Notes under the pieces: generated by a model
Seen by the model: only the letters and a program-made list of their open reading frames with translations
What the model was told of the DNA's origin: nothing
Database searches by the model: none
Position numbers and translations under genes: made by a program
Shown here: positions 1-7,804 of the stretch, in pieces
How positions within the stretch are numbered: the stretch's first letter is position 1
Layout: every line of letters starts with the position of its first letter
Source of the DNA: an uncultured Acetatifactor sp.
Lineage (GTDB): Bacteria; Bacillota; Clostridia; Lachnospirales; Lachnospiraceae
DNA length: 64,000 nucleotides
Reading direction: 5' to 3'
NCBI GenBank assembly: GCA_934433135.1
Contig: CAKRZO010000002.1
Span: 1 to 64,000, forward strand

Positions 1-128
1 TTTGCAATTCATATCAACTCAACACCTCGCTATTTCGTTTGATGCTTGTCTGCTCATTAAAATTTTACAGCGGAATAGGCAAATACGCCACTTACAGTTG
101 ATGTAAGGTTTTTGTTAAATACCGAGGG

Positions 129-159
129 TGCAGAAGCGATCCAGCGATTCGCTTCTGCA
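129..159. terminator. hairpin downstream of the ABC operon
   Basis: Perfect 11-bp inverted repeat (TGCAGAAGCGA at 129-139, TCGCTTCTGCA at 149-159) with a 9-nt loop, about 20 nt past the stop of the leftward ABC operon. No T-tract follows on the minus strand, so it may be an mRNA 3'-end stabiliser rather than an efficient intrinsic terminator. Confidence 0.5.
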
Positions 160-178
160 TGAGAATCATGCGTTCCTC

Positions 179-814
179 TCACAGCGCAATATGCCGTGTG
201 GCGCAATCACTCACATAGGGGTCATGGGTCACAACAACAGTGGTTTTCCCTTGTCGGTTCAGCTCTTTGAGAATATCCATCACATAGCTGCGGTTGCGCT
301 CGTCCAGACTGCCCGTAGGCTCATCCGCAAGGATAATGTCGGGGGATTTTGCAATGATTTTTGCCAGCGCCACCCGCTGCTGCTCACCGCCGCTCAAGGT
401 GTAGACCTTACGACGCTCATAGCCAGAAAGCCCCACCTGTGCCAGCGCATCCGCGATGCGTTCTTTCTCTGCCTTGCCCTTTGCTTTACCGAACCGGGTG
501 GCGAGCTTCATGTTGGCTTCCACGGTGTCGGTGTCCACCAGTCCGTAATTCTGAAACAGGTAGGACAGCTTGTGCCGCCGCAGATGAACCGCAGCGCGGG
601 AGGAAAAGGACGGGTTTCTTGCGCCGCAGAGGGTGACGCTGCCGCTGTCCGGCGTTTCCAGCAGTCCTATGATGTTCAGGAGCGTTGTTTTTCCGGCTCC
701 GCTTTCGCCCTTGATGGCGACAAACTCTCCGGCTTCAATATGCAGCGAGTAATCCCGAAACAGCACTTTCTCCCCGAAGCGTTTATTGATATTGGATAAA
801 GTAATGGCAGTCAT
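179..814 (-). CDS. ABC transporter ATP-binding protein (MacB/LolD-type)
   Basis: 211-aa nucleotide-binding subunit. Visible motifs: Walker A GESGAGKT at about residues 36-43, Q-loop Gln near 88, signature LSGGE near 140, Walker B ending in ADEP near 163-166, and the switch His in VVVTHD. ATPases of this type power small exporters or extraction systems acting on peptides and lipoproteins. I chose the ATG at 814: it has a GGAG site just upstream and overlaps the stop of the preceding gene by 4 nt (ATGA), showing translational coupling to the 7TM membrane protein that should be its permease. It is the last gene of the sigma/anti-sigma operon. Substrate unknown; the pairing resembles bacteriocin immunity/export ABC systems of the lactococcin 972 type. 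Confidence 0.9.
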   Translation of the reverse strand: MTAITLSNINKRFGEKVLFRDYSLHIEAGEFVAIKGESGAGKTTLLNIIGLLETPDSGSVTLCGARNPSFSSRAAVHLRRHKLSYLFQNYGLVDTDTVEANMKLATRFGKAKGKAEKERIADALAQVGLSGYERRKVYTLSGGEQQRVALAKIIAKSPDIILADEPTGSLDERNRSYVMDILKELNRQGKTTVVVTHDPYVSDCATRHIAL

Positions 815-2847
815 GCTTCCGCTCCTTTCACAATCTGATAGAGGTTCTTCCGGGCAATGCTGCCGCAAGCAAGCAGCGTGATCAGCAGCTCCGCGAGAAG
901 CGTACCCAGCAGGATATTGTAGTCAAGCTCGATGGCGAGCTTTAAGAGCAGCAGCCCTGCCGCTACCGCCCCATAGTACAGCACCGTCAGCACGAGATGG
1001 GTGCGAATACAGCTTAATAGGGAATGCCCTTCAATCAGGCGACAGGCGATCCTGTCCCTGTAATTGTCGCAGTAGAGCCTTGCGCCGAATAAGATCAGGC
1101 AGAACAGCCCAATCAGCAGCACCAAAGCCTGTACGCCCCAAATCATCAGCATATAGGTCAGATGATGGAGCATTTTATCAAAGGTGGCGGCGACGGTCGG
1201 TGTGGAAACGGTCGCCGCGTCAATACCCGTTTCCCGCAGGATGGGCAGCAGCTCCGCATACGGATCATCGGTGGGAACATAGAGGAAATACGCTCCCTGT
1301 GAACACCATGCTTCGATGAAAAGCCCGTCCAGCAGGTCACCTTCCTTGACTACAAGGATGGGCGCGGGCAGAGCGCCGTTGCCCCCAAGCCCTGTGCTGG
1401 CGTTATAGGAGTATATGTCAGACGCTTTATCGTCGTAGAGGACAATATTCACATCCCCGGAATTTCCCCAGCTCGCGCCGCGCTCCCGTACCTCATCCCG
1501 CCTGTATTCCTTGGACTTCGGAAGCAGAATATTCACATGGGTATCGGAAAGCAGAGCGTCACCGATCTGCTCCTCGTCCGGCGCATAGATGGGGTTGAAC
1601 GCAAGGTAGTTTCGGTTGATGTGGGCATAATCCTGACCGTATGCCTCTCCCAGCATTTTCCCTTCAAACAGGTCGTAATTAAAATCGTTGGCTGCCATGA
1701 GTATTCCATTGTAGCGATCCACTGTGGCATAGTAGAACGCCAGATAATCCGCGCCCTCCGGTGCTCTGCCGGAATTAACATTGTTCAGAGGGACAGTCAC
1801 ATAGCCCTTTGTCTTTTGCGAACAGAACTCCGCCGCATGGAAGGTGTTGTAGATCTGCGTGATGTTCCGCATGGCAATGGTGAGAGAGAATAGAATAAAG
1901 ATCAGAAAAGCAGCTTTCGCAAGCATGTTTGTGATGTAAATCCCGCGCTTTGGAACTTTGCCCTTCACATACTCCGCGCTGCGCTGCCCGGAGAGGAACA
2001 GCAGGGAGAGCAGGATGCCCAGTATCAGAGGAACGAGCAGCCACAGACAATCCCCCAGCAGGAACAGACCAAATTGCCGGGTCGCCACCGGATGAAGCCA
2101 CACGGCGCAAATCATGGCGGCGGTAAAAATCAGCAGAAAGCAAAGACACAAAGCAGGGGCAAAGGCTTTAATCTCCCCCAGCAGGATATTCCCCGTGGTA
2201 TAGCCCTCCATTTTTTTCAGCACATTTTTCTTGCCTGCGGACAGGGTGTAGAATACGATACTGACGCAGAGCATAAAGGCAGGAATGAACAGGAAATAAA
2301 GCGGCAGTTTGGTAGACAAAAGCCTTTCGTTGGTTGCTGTTACGGAATAGCCCAAGCCTTTCAGCGCATGAAGCACCGCGTCAAGCTGTCCTTCCGCCAC
2401 ATACCAGGTCGCGGCGGTCAAGTCATGCTGCTGCGCCTGCATGAGTGGATAGATGGCGGTATCTTGAAACAGCGAGGACAGATGCAGCGCCATAGCTCCC
2501 GGCTGCTTTGCAGTGGAAAAGAACTCGTCCGATTCCAGCCTCACGCTCCCTTTCCCGGTAGAAACGGAAAGAAAGCTGTCGGTATGGCTGGTCTTATAGT
2601 AGCGGTACAGTGGCTTGTCCCCATCCAGCTCCGCGTAGCGGTACATAATGTCTGCGCCGATCTTTCCGAGTGCAGTATCTATCTGTCCCAAAAATTCGCG
2701 GTTGCTCAATGTCTCCGGCTTTTCAAGGATCACCGCCCGCTTATCCAGTATTATGTTTTCCTCTGCGTCCTGTGCAAAATTGAACAGGGATAGTACCGAA
2801 AGCACGGTCATACAGACGGCAAAGCAAAAGAGCACAAGTTTTCTCAT
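811..2847 (-). CDS. bacteriocin-associated integral membrane protein (DUF1430/7TM-like permease)
   Basis: 678-aa membrane protein with one N-terminal hydrophobic segment, a large extracytoplasmic region, a central cluster of about four membrane segments (roughly residues 185-335), a second soluble region, and C-terminal membrane segments (about 575-665). This layout, and coupling to a MacB-type ATPase, fits the lactococcin 972-associated membrane family. I infer it is the permease partner of the downstream ATPase. A TTG 18 nt upstream would extend the frame, but the ATG at 2847 is preceded by GGAAAGTAGG and is preferred. It starts about 30 nt after the anti-sigma stop and belongs to that operon. 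No lactococcin-like structural gene was found nearby. Confidence 0.75.
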   Translation of the reverse strand: MRKLVLFCFAVCMTVLSVLSLFNFAQDAEENIILDKRAVILEKPETLSNREFLGQIDTALGKIGADIMYRYAELDGDKPLYRYYKTSHTDSFLSVSTGKGSVRLESDEFFSTAKQPGAMALHLSSLFQDTAIYPLMQAQQHDLTAATWYVAEGQLDAVLHALKGLGYSVTATNERLLSTKLPLYFLFIPAFMLCVSIVFYTLSAGKKNVLKKMEGYTTGNILLGEIKAFAPALCLCFLLIFTAAMICAVWLHPVATRQFGLFLLGDCLWLLVPLILGILLSLLFLSGQRSAEYVKGKVPKRGIYITNMLAKAAFLIFILFSLTIAMRNITQIYNTFHAAEFCSQKTKGYVTVPLNNVNSGRAPEGADYLAFYYATVDRYNGILMAANDFNYDLFEGKMLGEAYGQDYAHINRNYLAFNPIYAPDEEQIGDALLSDTHVNILLPKSKEYRRDEVRERGASWGNSGDVNIVLYDDKASDIYSYNASTGLGGNGALPAPILVVKEGDLLDGLFIEAWCSQGAYFLYVPTDDPYAELLPILRETGIDAATVSTPTVAATFDKMLHHLTYMLMIWGVQALVLLIGLFCLILFGARLYCDNYRDRIACRLIEGHSLLSCIRTHLVLTVLYYGAVAAGLLLLKLAIELDYNILLGTLLAELLITLLACGSIARKNLYQIVKGAEA

Positions 2848-2877
2848 GGTAGACCTACTTTCCAAAGGGTCAGACCG

Positions 2878-3828
2878 CTATTCGTTCTCACCCTCTCTTT
2901 TTACACTCCGCAGCTCTTTTACATTATAAAAAATACTCAATGCCAGCAGCATAGCGCAGTAGAACAGAACGCCGACTGCAAGGATCAGTTTAAAGTCGCG
3001 CCATTCCGAACAGGAGGCAGTGCGAAAGCCCATGACGCACAGATGCCCCAGCCCGTATGCGATAGGGATCGGGAGCAGGCGCTCCACCCGGCGGCGGGAT
3101 TTTTCTTTCCTGCGCAGCTTCAACCATACCCCGATAAGGATCAGGAACAGGGCGATGTTGAATAGCAGCCAATAGCCCAAAGAAAGCCCCGCCAAAGCGA
3201 CCCAGCCGCCGCTGTCGGGCGCGGTGCCGTAGATGCACACCGAGCTATCGCTGGAGCTTTCGGCGTGTCCGTTGATAAACTGCGTGAAATAAACGAGAAG
3301 CGGCTTGCCGCTCTCCGGAGCTGTGGTCACAGCCTGTACGCCGGGTCTATGGAACGCCTTGTCCCATGCAGAGGTCCACACCTCAAGATGGTAGACTGTG
3401 TTGCGATCATCGGGGTCGGCGATTTGTTGGAGCTTATAATTCGTGACCTCGTTGCTGAAAGAGAGCGTCACCGCACCGTTTGCTTCCTCCGTCACTGTCA
3501 CCAGCTCCGGCGAATAGGCGAAGTATTCCGGCGCGGTTAGGAAGGAGAAGACCGACAGCATCAGCGCCAGCAGCACCGCCACTGTGCATAGGATGGTCTG
3601 CACCTTTTTCATCAGCAGAGCCTTTTTCAAACGTTTCAGCGGCGCGGCATCCATGTCGGGCTGCGGCTCTGTTTGCACCTCCACAGGCTCCCGCAGTTTT
3701 TCAAGCTCCGCATGGCAGGCGGGGCAGTTTTCCAGATGTTCCTTTACAAACTCCGACGTATCCTCCGATACCATGTTTTCCACATACAGCGGCAGAATAT
3801 CGCGGATGATACTGCACTCATTTTTCAT
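2878..3828 (-). CDS. anti-sigma factor with zf-HC2 zinc finger
   Basis: 316-aa protein. The N-terminus carries H31-x3-C35-x2-C38, the zinc-binding anti-sigma signature that grips ECF sigma factors. A first membrane segment follows at about residues 75-95, then an extracytoplasmic domain of about 120 residues, then three or four C-terminal membrane helices. The ATG at 3828 is the start because GGAGG lies 9 nt upstream; the TTG at 3837 would directly abut that site. It overlaps the end of the sigma gene by 11 nt, so the two are translationally coupled, as expected for a sigma/anti-sigma pair. It probably holds the sigma factor at the membrane until an envelope signal arrives. Confidence 0.85.
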   Translation of the reverse strand: MKNECSIIRDILPLYVENMVSEDTSEFVKEHLENCPACHAELEKLREPVEVQTEPQPDMDAAPLKRLKKALLMKKVQTILCTVAVLLALMLSVFSFLTAPEYFAYSPELVTVTEEANGAVTLSFSNEVTNYKLQQIADPDDRNTVYHLEVWTSAWDKAFHRPGVQAVTTAPESGKPLLVYFTQFINGHAESSSDSSVCIYGTAPDSGGWVALAGLSLGYWLLFNIALFLILIGVWLKLRRKEKSRRRVERLLPIPIAYGLGHLCVMGFRTASCSEWRDFKLILAVGVLFYCAMLLALSIFYNVKELRSVKREGENE

Positions 3829-4321
3829 CTTCGTCAACCTCCATTCCCTTTTGGATCATTTTTCGTGCGCGGTGATAGGTGACGCATGCCCAGTTTTCCG
3901 TTTTGTGAAACAGCTTCCCGATCTCCTTAAAGCTCATTTCACCAAGAGTGCGCCACATGAAAACCTCTTTGTACGGATTCGGAAGCTCATGCAGCAGATG
4001 TTTTACCTGTTGGGCATTCTCGCTGCGCAGCAGCATTTCATCCGGCGATTCCTCCGCTTTCGATATAAGCTGTTCCATTTCCGCTGTATGCTCTGTCCTG
4101 CGGCTCTGTTTCAGATGGGTATAGTAACAATTCTTTGCGATCTGACACAGCCACACCCGGATGTCGCAATCCCCCCGAAAGCTGTCAATGCGGCGAAGCG
4201 CACGGAAGAAGGCTTCGCTGGCAATATCCTCTGCCAGCCGTTCGTCCCCGCCGGACAGCCGCCGCACATAGAGGAATACATCCCGAAAATAGTCCTTGTA
4301 TATCTGTTCAAAGTCCGTCAC
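3818..4321 (-). CDS. ECF-type RNA polymerase sigma factor
   Basis: 167-aa sigma-70 family protein with only regions 2 (about residues 5-72, including the conserved AEDIASEAFFRAL stretch) and 4 (about 100-155, HTH around GEMSFKEIGKLF), the extracytoplasmic-function layout. Start ATG at 4321 has AAGGAGG 7-10 nt upstream. It is the first gene of a four-gene leftward operon (sigma, anti-sigma, 7TM protein, ABC ATPase), suggesting a cell-envelope or antimicrobial-peptide stress response that switches on the transporter. Its target promoter was not identified; the upstream region lacks a clear housekeeping promoter, which would fit autoregulation, but this is inference. Confidence 0.9.
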   Translation of the reverse strand: MTDFEQIYKDYFRDVFLYVRRLSGGDERLAEDIASEAFFRALRRIDSFRGDCDIRVWLCQIAKNCYYTHLKQSRRTEHTAEMEQLISKAEESPDEMLLRSENAQQVKHLLHELPNPYKEVFMWRTLGEMSFKEIGKLFHKTENWACVTYHRARKMIQKGMEVDEDEK

Positions 4322-4385
4322 CTGCTCACCTCCTTGTCCCGTTTACCTATATGACTACGCAAAACCGAAAATCTTACAAGAAATC

Positions 4386-4565
4386 TTATAAATTTTTTTG
4401 ATTTTTTTGCCGCCTATCGGCAGGCTTTTCCGCATCTATTGGAATGAGCCACATATAGCCGATTTTTGAAACGCCTGGTATGCGGTTTTCCTCGCATAGC
4501 TTCTGTACGCGCCGCTCTGATATGCTCCATTTCTTTGCCGCTTGCGGACAAGACATATATTCCAT
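4386..4565 (-). CDS. small helix-turn-helix DNA-binding protein (59 aa)
   Basis: A 59-aa reading frame, start ATG at 4565, stop TAA at 4386-4388. The protein has a MerR/excisionase-like winged-helix signature: CPQAAKKWSISERRVQKLC, then ENRIPG, then a GYMWLIP strand and a basic tail. Proteins with this pattern are common small DNA-binding factors in Clostridia, often on mobile elements. It lies 64 nt upstream of the sigma gene in the same direction and is divergent from the RloB-like pseudogene. Whether it regulates either is unknown. It may mark the left edge of the accessory island. Confidence 0.7.
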   Translation of the reverse strand: MEYMSCPQAAKKWSISERRVQKLCEENRIPGVSKIGYMWLIPIDAEKPADRRQKNQKNL

Positions 4566-4633
4566 GTTTCATACACCCTTTCACATGATTCTACAAGTAT
4601 AATTATATACGGACAGCCGAACAAAAATCAATA

Positions 4634-5264
4634 GTGGCTGAAAAATAAGCGGCGTAAGCGTAAACCGATTGTTTATATCATCTGCGAAGGAAAAGAAACA
4701 GAGACACTTTATTCCAAACACTTTCGTTCACGAAACTGCCAGGTGGACATTATCCCGATTCCATCGAAGCATAAGGCGGCGGAACATTTGGTGAAACATG
4801 CAAAATTCCTGATCTCCCAAGCAGATTATTATCCGAAAGACGGAGATCAGCTTTGGTGTGTATTCGACTGTGATGATAATAAAGACTCTGAGCTTTAAGC
4901 CGCAATTTCCTATGCAGAGAAACAAGGGTACAAAATCGCCTATTCCAATCCGGCATTTGAATATTGGTATCTGCTCCATTTTGAGAAACGAAATGGATAT
5001 TTGAAAGATTCCGCTACGGTAATTGACATCCTGAAAAGTAAAGGGTATCTGGAGAACTATGGAAAAAGCGTGAATGTTTTTGAAGAATTGCAGGAACGTC
5101 AGCCGGAAGCTATTCAGTATGCAAAAGAACGAGTGGAGCGATTAACCAGAGATCAGGTTGCTGTGATCTGCCGGGATAGTAATCCGGTAACGACAGTCTA
5201 TGAGCTTGTTGAGTTTTTGAATGAAAACCCTAATCCCCCGGCTATGCCGGGGAGAATAGAGTAA
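4634..5264 (+). pseudogene. RloB-like protein, inactivated by frameshift and stop
   Basis: Read through its lesions this gives a protein of about 209 aa like the RloB family, which usually accompanies an AAA ATPase in abortive-infection or restriction loci. Family-like features: VYIICEGKETETLYSKHF near the N-terminus (Toprim-like acidic motif), a VFDCDD acidic motif, and SNPAFEYWYLLHFE. Two lesions are visible. The likely GTG start (4634) is out of frame with the body, repaired by removing one A from the A-run at 4641-4645. An in-frame TAA sits at 4896-4898. No ATPase partner is present. The last codons run through a CCCCGGC-TAT-GCCGGGG hairpin (5237-5253), so the original C-terminus may have been replaced. 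Confidence 0.7.
5237..5253. repeat. GC-rich palindrome at the end of the RloB-like pseudogene
   Basis: CCCCGGC-TAT-GCCGGGG, a perfect 7-bp stem with a 3-nt loop. It is translated in frame as PPAMPGR at the end of the pseudogene, which suggests a palindromic insertion rather than true coding sequence. Confidence 0.5.
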
Positions 5265-5327
5265 GCAGAGGCATTATCTGAACCGGAAAAAGGATTATGA
5301 ATATCGTGATCCATTGGAGGTGTGGCC

Positions 5328-5588
5328 ATGAGCAGGAATATCAGAGTATCAGAACCATCTGCGGAAATGCAGATTAAAATCATCCGGGCAAGGGATGCAA
5401 TCGCTTCGCAAAAGCCCAGGATTGTCAGGTGCCCTTATTGTCGACACAATTCAATCATCGTCTTTGAGGGTACCAGAGGACATGTGCAGACCAAATGCAA
5501 GGCCTGCGGACGCGATACCGTCTTCAATGTTTTGGAGAGGAGAAGATTACGGAGATTGCAGCTCTACTATTCGTCATTGAATGGTTGA
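5328..5588 (+). CDS. zinc-ribbon protein of mobile elements
   Basis: 86-aa protein with two CxxC knuckles (C35/C38 and C57/C60) forming a zinc ribbon, followed by a very basic Arg-rich helix around residues 68-77. I chose the ATG at 5328 because GGAGG at 5316-5320 is 7 nt away; the in-frame GTG at 5322 is only 1 nt from it. Small Cys4 proteins of this kind occur in conjugative elements and prophages of Clostridia and are thought to bind nucleic acid; no exact role can be given. It stands alone between the RloB-like pseudogene and an intergenic stretch of inverted repeats and gene debris. Confidence 0.6.
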   Translation: MSRNIRVSEPSAEMQIKIIRARDAIASQKPRIVRCPYCRHNSIIVFEGTRGHVQTKCKACGRDTVFNVLERRRLRRLQLYYSSLNG

Positions 5589-5803
5589 GATGACAATAAA
5601 TAACCCTATTAACACAGTTTTATAAGTCATAGCTGTGCTGTGGATCCGCTGACAAGCGAAGTCTTCCGAATGCCGCATGAGACAGGATTATGGGATATCC
5701 CATGTTCTGTTTTATCGGCACAGGATTTTTCTTTACCGTCATGCGGCTCCTTTTTTGACCTTCCGTCGATCCGGTTCTGTACCGGTTGTGCGGAAGGAGA
5801 AAC
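5589..5803. other. non-coding stretch with nested inverted repeats
   Basis: No convincing gene. It contains an inverted repeat GCCGCATGA (5672-5680) / TCATGCGGC (5739-5747) followed by six Ts, enclosing a perfect 14-bp palindrome ATGGGATATCCCAT (5690-5703). A second hairpin CTTCCG..CCGGT / ACCGG..CGGAAG (5760-5796) merges into an AAGGAG site and an ATG directly followed by TAA (5806-5811). This looks like the regulatory leader of a lost gene, whose start was joined to unrelated sequence. Confidence 0.5.
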
Positions 5804-5920
5804 GTATGTAATATCAGCACGGATTATCTTCTGATGGGCGGCGCGCCAGGCAAAGAGGAAGTCAAAAATGATCTTCTGAGCATTATTTCGGAGTTGTCTA
5901 CGATTGCGAAGAAAATCTAA
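5804..5920 (+). pseudogene. C-terminal stub of an XRE-type regulator
   Basis: 38 codons ending in TAA at 5918-5920 read CNISTDYLLMGG followed by an amphipathic tail ending STIAKKI. The STDYLL(M/L)G motif is typical of the segment just after the helix-turn-helix in XRE/Cro-family regulators. The HTH itself is absent; upstream the frame joins a leader-like sequence. I read this as a deletion remnant. Confidence is limited by its shortness. Confidence 0.4.
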
Positions 5921-5945
5921 GCAAATACATTTTTTTCATTAGTTC

Positions 5946-5995
5946 TTGACAAGTAACCATTCAGTAACTATAATAGAGTTACCGAATGGTTACTT
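5946..5995 (+). promoter_or_regulatory. TetR gene promoter with overlapping 18-bp inverted-repeat operator
   Basis: Consensus promoter TTGACA (5946-5951), 17-nt spacer, TATAAT (5969-5974). The spacer is filled by AAGTAACCATTCAGTAAC (5951-5968), and its inverted copy GTTACCGAATGGTTACTT lies at 5978-5995 over the expected start site, with one mismatch in 18. This is the classical layout of an autorepressed tetR-family gene. Confidence 0.85.
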
Positions 5996-6012
5996 TGATA
6001 AAGGAGATAATT

Positions 6013-6642
6013 ATGGCAGAGGGTACAAAGGAACGGATTTTGAGAACAGCACTGGAACTGTTTGCGCAGAACGGCTATCTGGGGACATCTATGAATGATA
6101 TTGCAGGGCAGTTGGGATTTACGAAAGCCGCCTTATATAAGCACTATGCCAGCAAACAAGAAATCTTAGATAAGATCGTGGAGCGAATGAACAAGATGGA
6201 CTATGAGCGCGCTGAGGCGTATGAAATGCCTGAAACGGAACCAGACGGTTTTGCGGAAGCATATCTGCATACACCAATTCAAAAAATTCGCACATACAGC
6301 CTTGCCCAGTTTGACCATTGGACAAAGGAACCGTTTTCCTCCAATTTTCGTAAAATGCTGACGCTGGAGCAATACCGTGATCCAAAGCTTGCACAGCTCC
6401 ATCATGACTATCTTGCTGGTGGACCTTTGGAGTACATGGCGGCCATCTTCCGCAAGTTGGCAGATTCTGATGAGGACGCTATGCAGCTGGCGTTGGAATT
6501 CTATGGGCCAATGTATCTTTTATACAGTGTCTATGACGGTGCAGAGAAAAAAGAATCGATTTCGTCCTTGCTGGCGACACATATTGATCACTTTATTGTC
6601 AGGGTTGAGTCTGATTACAGAAAGAAGGAGAGAACAACATGA
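6013..6642 (+). CDS. TetR/AcrR family transcriptional regulator
   Basis: 209-aa repressor. The N-terminal HTH is clear (TKERILRTALELFAQNGY, then TSMNDIAGQLGFTKAALYKHY, about residues 5-46); the rest is an alpha-helical ligand-binding domain without recognisable specificity. I chose the ATG at 6013, 6 nt after AAGGAG at 6001-6006; the upstream ATG at 5986 lies inside the operator. The perfect promoter and overlapping inverted repeat upstream show autoregulation. It is coupled by ATGA overlap to the KTR zinc protein gene, an arrangement I associate with Clostridial mobile-element cargo. The efflux gene it may once have controlled is not obvious; the following genes are partly deleted. Confidence 0.9.
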   Translation: MAEGTKERILRTALELFAQNGYLGTSMNDIAGQLGFTKAALYKHYASKQEILDKIVERMNKMDYERAEAYEMPETEPDGFAEAYLHTPIQKIRTYSLAQFDHWTKEPFSSNFRKMLTLEQYRDPKLAQLHHDYLAGGPLEYMAAIFRKLADSDEDAMQLALEFYGPMYLLYSVYDGAEKKESISSLLATHIDHFIVRVESDYRKKERTT

Positions 6643-6833
6643 AAGATGTCGAAGGAGAAAAACGCTGGGTCTTATGCCCGTGGTGCGGTGCCAAGACGCG
6701 CTTGCAGATATTGCGGGAGACAGAATTGGTAACTTTTCCTCTGTTTTGTCCCAAATGCAGGCATGAGAGTATTATCAATGCAAAAAATTTTATCATTGAA
6801 ACCAAACAGCCAGACGCTAAGACGCAGTGCTGA
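6639..6833 (+). CDS. cysteine-rich KTR domain protein
   Basis: 64-aa zinc-ribbon protein with CPWC (C13, C16) and CPKC (C37, C40) knuckles and a KTR tripeptide right after the first knuckle, the defining marks of the Cys-rich KTR family. Start ATG overlaps the TetR stop (ATGA) and has AAGGAG upstream, so the two are co-translated. The family is common next to TetR genes on integrative elements; its function is not established. An intact, likely expressed gene inside an otherwise degraded island. Confidence 0.75.
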   Translation: MKDVEGEKRWVLCPWCGAKTRLQILRETELVTFPLFCPKCRHESIINAKNFIIETKQPDAKTQC

Positions 6834-6881
6834 TCGCAAAGCCGGTCATGCGCTGCGTCCTATTTTTGCAGGAAGACTACT

Positions 6882-7115
6882 ATGGATGCAATTATTTACA
6901 CCACCAACGCTGGAAGTACCGAGCAGTATGCCTGCCATCGTTGGCTGTGTCGGCGCACTGCTGATTATTGTTGCCGCCATTGCTACGTCGATTGCAAAAA
7001 CAAAAAAGATGCGCGAGCATTGGTTTCATACCGAGGAACAGATGCAGTTTCTGAATCATTGGATCAGAGAATGCAGCTCGAAATACGCTGGCTGCCGATC
7101 ATACAAAATCATTGA
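6882..7115 (+). pseudogene. flavodoxin-like gene head fused to unrelated sequence
   Basis: The frame opens with MDAIIYTTNAGSTEQYA, which matches the start of flavodoxin-fold proteins: a hydrophobic beta strand followed by the phosphate-binding loop (T-T-N-A-G-S-T-E). After about 17 residues the frame turns into Cys/Arg-rich noise. Exactly there (ATG 6928) a second frame opens with a hydrophobic helix (GALLIIVAAIATSIA) and a plausible soluble tail, ending at 7167 inside the next gene. I infer a deletion joining the head of one gene to the tail of a small membrane-protein gene. A GGAAG site precedes the start. Confidence 0.5.
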
Positions 7116-7136
7116 TAAGAGAGAAGGAGAAAAGTT

Positions 7137-7763
7137 ATGTCAGAAAAGAACATTACCATACGTTTAGAAACTAAAGAAGACTATCGCAGTGTCGAAAACC
7201 TGATCCGAGAATCATTCTGGAATGTTTACCGGTCAGGCTGTATGGAGCACTATGTGCTGCACTGTTATCGGGATGACCCGGCATTTGTGCCGGAGCTGGA
7301 TTTTGTGATGGAACTGGGTGGTGAACTGATCGGGCAGGTCATCTATGTGCGGTCGGAGATCGACTGTGACGACGGGCGAACCCTACCGATCATGACCTTC
7401 GGCCCCATCGGCATCGCACCCGCATACAAGCGGCAAGGCTATGGAAAGCAGCTGCTCGACTATTCCATGGAAAAAGCCAGGGAAATGGGTGCAGGGGCGC
7501 TTGCCATTACCGGCAATATTGATTTTTATGGCAAGTCTGGCTTTGTTCCGGCCAAAACCAAGGGCGTGCGCTATGCCGACGACCCGGAGGCAGACTATTT
7601 TCTCATTAAAGAACTGAACCCCGGATTTCTGAAAGGCATCTCTGGCACATACAAAGACCCAGTTGGGTATTTTGTCTGCGAGAAAGACCCTGAGGGATTT
7701 GAACAGTTTGAAGCCACTTTTCCAGCAAAAGAAAAGCAGAAGCTGCCGGGACAGCTGTTTTGA
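7137..7763 (+). CDS. GNAT family N-acetyltransferase (YhbS-like)
   Basis: 208-aa acetyl-CoA-dependent N-acetyltransferase. The GNAT fold shows in the N-terminal TIRLETKEDYRSVENLIRESF, the FGPIGIAPAYKRQGYGKQLLD segment holding the Q-x-x-G-x-G acetyl-CoA pyrophosphate loop (about residues 95-115), and the FYGKSGFVPA beta strand. Members acetylate small molecules, antibiotics or protein N-termini; the acceptor cannot be read from sequence. Start ATG has GAAGGAG upstream. Full-length and apparently intact, it follows a decayed gene and probably belongs to mobile-element cargo. Confidence 0.85.
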   Translation: MSEKNITIRLETKEDYRSVENLIRESFWNVYRSGCMEHYVLHCYRDDPAFVPELDFVMELGGELIGQVIYVRSEIDCDDGRTLPIMTFGPIGIAPAYKRQGYGKQLLDYSMEKAREMGAGALAITGNIDFYGKSGFVPAKTKGVRYADDPEADYFLIKELNPGFLKGISGTYKDPVGYFVCEKDPEGFEQFEATFPAKEKQKLPGQLF

Positions 7764-7804
7764 GCAGGAGGAATAGGTAGTGTGAAGCGGTTTCTTACCG
7801 GTCG

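Noticed and set aside
1..128. Possible gene or RNA at the left window edge
   Set aside because: No ORF, promoter or RNA fold that I can support; left as unassigned.
128..799. Long rightward ORF opposite the ABC ATPase gene
   Set aside because: The opposite strand encodes an unmistakable ATPase with all motifs; this is a reverse-frame shadow.
2074..2793. 239-codon rightward ORF opposite the 7TM protein
   Set aside because: No ribosome site or domain; the minus-strand frame is longer and coupled to its neighbours.
4436..4624. 62-codon minus-strand ORF starting at 4624
   Set aside because: It overlaps the 59-aa HTH gene in another frame and has no protein features; the HTH frame is preferred.
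5640..5834. 64-codon ORF in the inverted-repeat region
   Set aside because: It runs through nested palindromes, lacks a ribosome site and matches no protein pattern.
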